Shown here one piece after another: positions 59,530 to 64,000 of a stretch of DNA of 64,000 bases. A program made the translations under genes and the position numbers. How positions within the stretch are numbered: position 1 is the first letter of the stretch; each line of letters starts with the position of its first letter. Origin of the DNA: an uncultured Woeseiaceae bacterium (lineage in GTDB: Bacteria; Pseudomonadota; Gammaproteobacteria; Steroidobacterales; Woeseiaceae); contig CAJQPL010000034.1 in the NCBI GenBank assembly GCA_905480215.1, positions 1 to 64,000 on the forward strand, written 5' to 3'. The notes under the pieces were generated by a model. The model searched no databases. It worked only from the letters and a program-made list of their open reading frames with translations, and was not told the DNA's origin.

Positions 59530-59964
59530 TTATTCGTGTCGCTGCAACGCGCTGCGGAGTTCCTTGGGCAACTTTGCGATTGTCTTGGTTTCCGTATTCA
59601 CACAAACCTGTGTAACAAGGCCCGAGAACGCCGCAATCCCCGATTGATTGAGTGCGACAACCTGGGTTGTGTATGAGTGGGTGCGCAATTCATGTAATCC
59701 CGCACGAATCTCCAAGTCATCGTCCCAGGTTACTGGTTTGAGAAAATCTACATTTAGGTTGCGGGCCGGTAAGGTCATATTTCTTGCGAACACGAAGCGC
59801 TCGAAAGGCTCGCCTAGAGAGTCGGATACAAATTTGAGCGCACCTTCGACAATACACTCTGTAATGCGCGGTGTGTACATGACACCGGCCGGATCACATT
59901 CGCCGAATAGCACGCGTCGATTTTGCACAAAATGCTTAGCAATATCGATATTGTTGTCACGCAT
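59530..59964 (-). CDS. 4HBT-family acyl-CoA thioesterase
   Basis: RRVLFGECDPAGVMYTPRI motif of the 4-hydroxybenzoyl-CoA thioesterase family. Confidence 0.85.
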   Translation of the reverse strand: MRDNNIDIAKHFVQNRRVLFGECDPAGVMYTPRITECIVEGALKFVSDSLGEPFERFVFARNMTLPARNLNVDFLKPVTWDDDLEIRAGLHELRTHSYTTQVVALNQSGIAAFSGLVTQVCVNTETKTIAKLPKELRSALQRHE

Positions 59965-60427
59965 CATCCAAACCCCAATAGCGGTTAATGAATGTTGCGA
60001 CCGCAGCTGTTTCATTTGAATCGGCAAAAACGAATGAGATCGCGTAGTGCACCTCAATACCTTGATCGCGATCGAGGACTTTATCGACTACGGCACGCCC
60101 GACAATCTTCGAGCCGACTGTTACCGGTTTCAGAATGCGTATGCGATCAATACCCTTTACGATGATGCGAGGAATGTTGATTTCCATTTGTTGCCAGAAC
60201 ATGTGCGGGAATAGAGCGGGAAGAAAGAGTCCCGGCGCGATGATGCTTCCCAATGGTGACGCTTCACAGCGCTCCTGATCCCAATGAATCCATTCGTCGT
60301 TCAGTGTGCCACGGCAAAAGTCCTGAATGCCTTCGCTGGTGATTTCAATTGGGTCGGAGTCAATGATCTGCTGACCTTCCAATCGCCGAAAGTCGTCGTA
60401 GTTGTTGATAACTGTTTTTGTCGTCAC
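59957..60427 (-). CDS. MaoC-family dehydratase
   Basis: Hot-dog sequence TLNDEWIHWDQERCEASPLGSIIAPGLFLPALFPHMFWQ. Confidence 0.8.
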   Translation of the reverse strand: MTTKTVINNYDDFRRLEGQQIIDSDPIEITSEGIQDFCRGTLNDEWIHWDQERCEASPLGSIIAPGLFLPALFPHMFWQQMEINIPRIIVKGIDRIRILKPVTVGSKIVGRAVVDKVLDRDQGIEVHYAISFVFADSNETAAVATFINRYWGLDDA

Positions 60428-61071
60428 GCCGGCTGCCTTGTAGCTGCTATACCATTGAGAATCATATTACGCGCACCGTGCGCCAATGCGCGACCGTCGA
60501 GTTGATCGCCACGCCGATGCCATTCAAGCAACAAACCGTCTATAAGGGCTACGATGACGGCAGCCTGATATTCGGGCGGAATGTCGGACGTAAACTCTCC
60601 GCTCAATTGACCGACCCGGGTGACTTCGGCGATCGCATTCTGCAGGTCTTTGTAGGTCTTGCGCACCATTTCTTCTATTCTGTTTCCACGCCCATGCATT
60701 TCCAGCGACACGAGAACATGTAGCAGCGGTAGCTCCTTTCGCTCGGCGCCAACTATTGCGAACCAATTCGTGAGCATGATGATGCGGTCTCGAGCTGATC
60801 CATTCGATGCTCCAATCTTTGCAATGATGGGATCGATTAGCTCCTTGTCGGTTCTTAGCAGTAATGCTTCCAGTAGCGATAGCTTGTCTTTGAAATAGAA
60901 GTAAACGGCGCCCTTGGTCAGGCCGGCCTGACCTGCGATGTCGTCCATACTGGTCGCATCATAGCCACGCGTGACGAACAGACTAAGGGCGGAATCGAGC
61001 ACCGACTTGATGCTGGATCGTCGTCGCTCGGAGTTTGGAACTCGTTGTTTTTTAATAGTATTTGTTACCAT
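60424..61071 (-). CDS. TetR/AcrR family transcriptional regulator
   Basis: SVLDSALSLFVTRGYDATSMDDIAGQAGLTKGAVYFYFKDKLSLLEALL. Confidence 0.94.
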   Translation of the reverse strand: MVTNTIKKQRVPNSERRRSSIKSVLDSALSLFVTRGYDATSMDDIAGQAGLTKGAVYFYFKDKLSLLEALLLRTDKELIDPIIAKIGASNGSARDRIIMLTNWFAIVGAERKELPLLHVLVSLEMHGRGNRIEEMVRKTYKDLQNAIAEVTRVGQLSGEFTSDIPPEYQAAVIVALIDGLLLEWHRRGDQLDGRALAHGARNMILNGIAATRQPA

Positions 61072-61105
61072 TGCCGGTATTGATAAGAGTTTGGCCGCTG
61101 ATCAC

Positions 61106-61145
61106 TTGACCGCATCATGCCATAAACATACTATCCAGTCAGTAT
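61106..61145 (+). promoter_or_regulatory. Predicted sigma70 promoter overlapped by an inverted-repeat candidate TetR operator
   Basis: -35 TTGACC (61106-61111), 17-bp spacer, -10 TACTAT (61129-61134); inverted repeat ATACT-N8-AGTAT (61128-61145). Confidence 0.55.
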
Positions 61146-61161
61146 CTAATTGGAAGAAACC

Positions 61162-62100
61162 ATGGAAACGAGTGATCAGGTAGATGTCGAAGCGGCCATG
61201 CTGGCTCGTATTGACGATGGCGAACTGTTCGAAAGCATCGATGAGCTGTCGCCTCGATACCGGGAGATCCTGAAACAAACCGCTGAAATTGCCTCGATCA
61301 GCGAAGTCAGCGTATTGACGTGGGCCTGCACCGCCTACCCCACTGCGCCGGACATTGGTGCCAAGATCGCAGTGTGCGCCACTATTCTTGACGAGGTTGG
61401 TCATGCTTATCACCAGGGAGTTCTCGCTGAGCAATTTGGTGTGGATGTGCACGCCCGAGCCTTCCACGACGACATCAAGTTCATTTGGACCTGGCCGATC
61501 ATGGAATTTCCAATTCGAAACTATATTGAGTTCGTCGTTATGCAGTCGATGCTTGATCGTGCAGGTCTGCACTGGACCAAAGACCTCGAACTGCACTGCA
61601 GTTTTGCGCCGTATCGCCGCACGCTAAGAAAAGTGAATTTCGAAGAAGGCTTTCACATGCGTCACGGAAACTTCTGGACGGAGTATTACTGGAATCAGTC
61701 GGACGAATCGCGCGCGATGGTGCAACGCTCAATCGATTGGATTTTTCCCTTCGGCGTGATGTGGTTCGGAAAACCAGACAGTCTTAAGACGCGTCCTGAA
61801 CAACTCAAATACAAAGTGCGCGGATGGGGCAATGACTTCATGCGTGAGAAATGGCTGCAATCATCTTGTGCATTTCTTGATCGTCTGGGTGCAGATTTTC
61901 CCGCGGAGTTTGATGAGGAACAAAAGAAATGGGTTATCACTATGCCCTACCCAATGAAGTATGAGCCCGAGACTTATACCTGGACACAGGAAAAGTGTGA
62001 GCACGATGAGTACTGGGCTCATTCACGCAAGGGTGGACCGATGCGACCGGCTGCATACGATCGATTGCGACGCGAAGAGTGGGGCGATCAGTTGTGGTAG
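61162..62100 (+). CDS. PaaA-like diiron oxygenase catalytic subunit
   Basis: Ferritin-like Paa family: AKIAVCATILDEVGHAYHQGVLAEQFG, EEGFHMRHGNFW; ATG 61162 behind GGAAG. Confidence 0.88.
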   Translation: METSDQVDVEAAMLARIDDGELFESIDELSPRYREILKQTAEIASISEVSVLTWACTAYPTAPDIGAKIAVCATILDEVGHAYHQGVLAEQFGVDVHARAFHDDIKFIWTWPIMEFPIRNYIEFVVMQSMLDRAGLHWTKDLELHCSFAPYRRTLRKVNFEEGFHMRHGNFWTEYYWNQSDESRAMVQRSIDWIFPFGVMWFGKPDSLKTRPEQLKYKVRGWGNDFMREKWLQSSCAFLDRLGADFPAEFDEEQKKWVITMPYPMKYEPETYTWTQEKCEHDEYWAHSRKGGPMRPAAYDRLRREEWGDQLW

Positions 62101-62411
62101 CCGTATACGAAAATGTTACTGCTGCGGTTGGCAAGGTTCTTGATCCGCACATCAACGTACCGCTGACGGAAATGGGCATGTTGAGCAAAGTAGAAGTTGA
62201 TGCCGACGGTGACGTCGACGTTTCACTGGTATTTCCCTGTATGGGTTGTCCGGCATTCACGATGCTAAAAGAAAACGTCAAAACGCAGGTGCGGCGTGTC
62301 AGCGGCGTGAACAATGTTCGTGTGAAAGTTGACTGGGAAGCGAAGTGGGACCGGACAAAAATGTCGGACCGGGCAAAAGAATACGCCGCCAAGAGCGGCT
62401 ACAGAATCTAG
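62094..62411 (+). CDS. PaaD N-terminal domain protein (DUF59/MIP18), stand-alone
   Basis: VLDPHINVPLTEMGMLSKVEVDADGDVDVSLVFPCMGCPAFTMLKENV...VRVKVDWEAKWDRTKMSDRAKEYAAKSGYRI; GTG start. Confidence 0.83.
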   Translation: MVAVYENVTAAVGKVLDPHINVPLTEMGMLSKVEVDADGDVDVSLVFPCMGCPAFTMLKENVKTQVRRVSGVNNVRVKVDWEAKWDRTKMSDRAKEYAAKSGYRI

Positions 62412-62424
62412 ACGAGGAATTGTT

Positions 62425-62661
62425 ATGGCGCTTGGACGATCATCAGACCAGGACCAAATGTTCGAAGTGTTCGGCCGCGATCAGATTGAGCGACCACTAG
62501 CGCATATCGGTAGCATCGTGGCGCCAAATCAGGAGCTAGCGGTCGCGCGTGCAAGAATCCTGTATTCAGAGCGCCCCTGGGTTGAGCTTTGCGTCGCGCC
62601 TGCAGACGTCTTCATGGGCTGTCTTGCGCCGAACCAGAACGGCTCAATTGGAGTCGCATAG
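62425..62661 (+). CDS. PaaB-like oxygenase subunit
   Basis: MFEVFGRDQIERPLAHIGSIVAPNQELAVARARILYSERPWVELCVAPA. Confidence 0.85.
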   Translation: MALGRSSDQDQMFEVFGRDQIERPLAHIGSIVAPNQELAVARARILYSERPWVELCVAPADVFMGCLAPNQNGSIGVA

Positions 62662-62663
62662 CA

Positions 62664-62843
62664 ATGGCCAGAACAAAACCAACAGAAAGATATGATCGTG
62701 ATGTTCATTGCCCTTGGTGTGAATCAGACGATACTCGCCTGGTCAGCATCTATGGCCCTAGCGCGGCAGAAATGATGTTTAAGTGCCTTAGCTGTTTGCA
62801 GAGTTTTGGCTGGATGAAGTGGCAACAGAGGTTACCGGAATGA
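62664..62843 (+). CDS. PaaD C-terminal zinc-ribbon domain protein, stand-alone
   Basis: VHCPWCESDDTRLVSIYGPSAAEMMFKCLSCLQSFGWMKW; four-Cys ribbon like the PaaD C-terminus. Confidence 0.8.
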   Translation: MARTKPTERYDRDVHCPWCESDDTRLVSIYGPSAAEMMFKCLSCLQSFGWMKWQQRLPE

Positions 62844-63700
62844 GTATGTCGAGTTCAGTACGTGATGCCCTGAAGGGTGAATTGCTGTGCATTGCTGATA
62901 GCAATTGGATTCTCGGGCACTGGTATTGCAATTGCATGCTGAATGGTCGCGAGTTGACTGATTTTACGTCGATGGCCGGTATTGCTGAAGACAAGCTTGG
63001 CCATACACGTGCGTTGTTTCGATTCATGGAAGAGTACTTCGACCTTCCCGAGTACCAATTGGAGTTTGGAAGGGGTATCACCGAGATACATAGCATGCAA
63101 TTGCTGGATGCTCCGCCGCAGAATTGGGGTGACTTCATACTGACGCTGTATCTGGCCGATGCCGTGATTTGGCGATTCTCGAACACTTTACGGGAAGGAA
63201 GCTTCGCGCCGGTTGCGAATCTCGTCACCAAATTCGGAGAGGAGGCGTATTTTCACCAACTTTGTATAGACGGTTGGCTGAAGGCATTGGATGACACAGA
63301 GAAAGATGACCTTCTTAATGCATTGCCGAGCAGGTTGCCGCTCGCCTTAGCTTGGCTACAGGAAAACCCTACTGATCACCTGCTGGACGCAGGAATACGC
63401 ACGCAGGCGATAGCAGATGCAAGAGCTTCGACGACGGAGTTGGTGCTAAATAAGCTCGGGTCGATAGTCGACTTTTCTAGCGATCAACTAGAGGCATTGC
63501 TCGCGGCTGGTGAGACAAGCGACTGGGATCATCGCCGTCGCCGTCCTGTAGCAAGTGCTATGCCGCCACGACTATGGGAATCTGTCGTGCCGACCAGTGA
63601 GGCCGCGCAAATTGCTCGTCGGCCGCTGGCTGTCAGTGTGGATGACAACATCGATCTCTTTGTCACGGCCAAAAAAGACGAGACGGAACCTACTTTTTAG
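62840..63700 (+). CDS. PaaC-like oxygenase structural subunit
   Basis: LLCIADSNWILGHWYCNCMLNGRELTDFTSMAGIAEDKLGHTRALFRF. Confidence 0.87.
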   Translation: MSMSSSVRDALKGELLCIADSNWILGHWYCNCMLNGRELTDFTSMAGIAEDKLGHTRALFRFMEEYFDLPEYQLEFGRGITEIHSMQLLDAPPQNWGDFILTLYLADAVIWRFSNTLREGSFAPVANLVTKFGEEAYFHQLCIDGWLKALDDTEKDDLLNALPSRLPLALAWLQENPTDHLLDAGIRTQAIADARASTTELVLNKLGSIVDFSSDQLEALLAAGETSDWDHRRRRPVASAMPPRLWESVVPTSEAAQIARRPLAVSVDDNIDLFVTAKKDETEPTF

Positions 63701-64000
63701 TCAGTCGTTGGCGCCAATCACAACTTCAATTCCGTCTAATTCATCTGTCATGTGAATCTGACAGGTAAGTCGACTGTTTTCGCGCCTGTCTTCAACCATG
63801 TACAACATGCTGTCCTCCAGATCCTCGACGGGTGGTAATTTTGAGAGCCATCGTTCGCCGATATAAGAGTGACAGGTGCCACAAGCGGCGGCACCGCCGC
63901 ATTCGGCGACCATACCCGGAATCTGCTGATTGAACGCGCCCTCCATGAGCGTGTATCCGGGTTCAAGCTCAACTTCGTGGCGGTTACCATTTGGGTCAAT
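63701..64000 (-). CDS. Adrenodoxin/putidaredoxin-type [2Fe-2S] ferredoxin (5' end outside window)
   Basis: VAECGGAAACGTCHSYIGERW...LTCQIHMTDELDGIEVVI; frame remains open (IDPNGNRHEVELEPGYTL) to the window edge. Confidence 0.88.
   Translation of the reverse strand: MDPNGNRHEVELEPGYTLMEGAFNQQIPGMVAECGGAAACGTCHSYIGERWLSKLPPVEDLEDSMLYMVEDRRENSRLTCQIHMTDELDGIEVVIGAND

Overview
The 64 kb window is gene-dense, looks gammaproteobacterial, and contains no recognisable rRNA, tRNA, CRISPR array or IS element. From about 0 to 25 kb it is mostly conserved housekeeping: xthA 3' end, AmpG-like permease, trmB, ubiB-ubiJ-ubiE, hslUV, xerC, DUF484, dapF, an orphan ParA, hemCDXY, an AlgZ/AlgR-type two-component pair, glnK-amtB-torF, ubiK and comM. 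This part ends in an odd NorB/NorC-like pair. From about 25 to 38 kb there is an Lrp regulator with a TonB-dependent receptor, an AraC regulator, and an amino-acid/2-oxoacid gene set (CaiB-type CoA transferase, nitronate monooxygenase interrupted by an in-frame TAA, fused indolepyruvate:ferredoxin oxidoreductase, RidA, DadA-like, membrane transporter, truncated esterase). From about 38.8 kb to the end there is a large catabolic island: TonB receptor, FMN alpha-hydroxyacid oxidase, two exported amidohydrolases, an acyl-CoA dehydrogenase + Cys-less thiolase-like + DUF35 + two MaoC module resembling steroid side-chain retro-aldolase systems, a Liv-type ABC importer, acyl-CoA synthetase, a DMSO-reductase-family Mo enzyme, and a divergent PaaABC-type diiron oxygenase whose PaaD is split into two genes flanking paaB. 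Best candidates for something new are that island, the split PaaD, and the NorB-like protein in which hand alignment shows replaced metal and heme ligands. All calls come from reading ORF translations and motifs; no database search was run.
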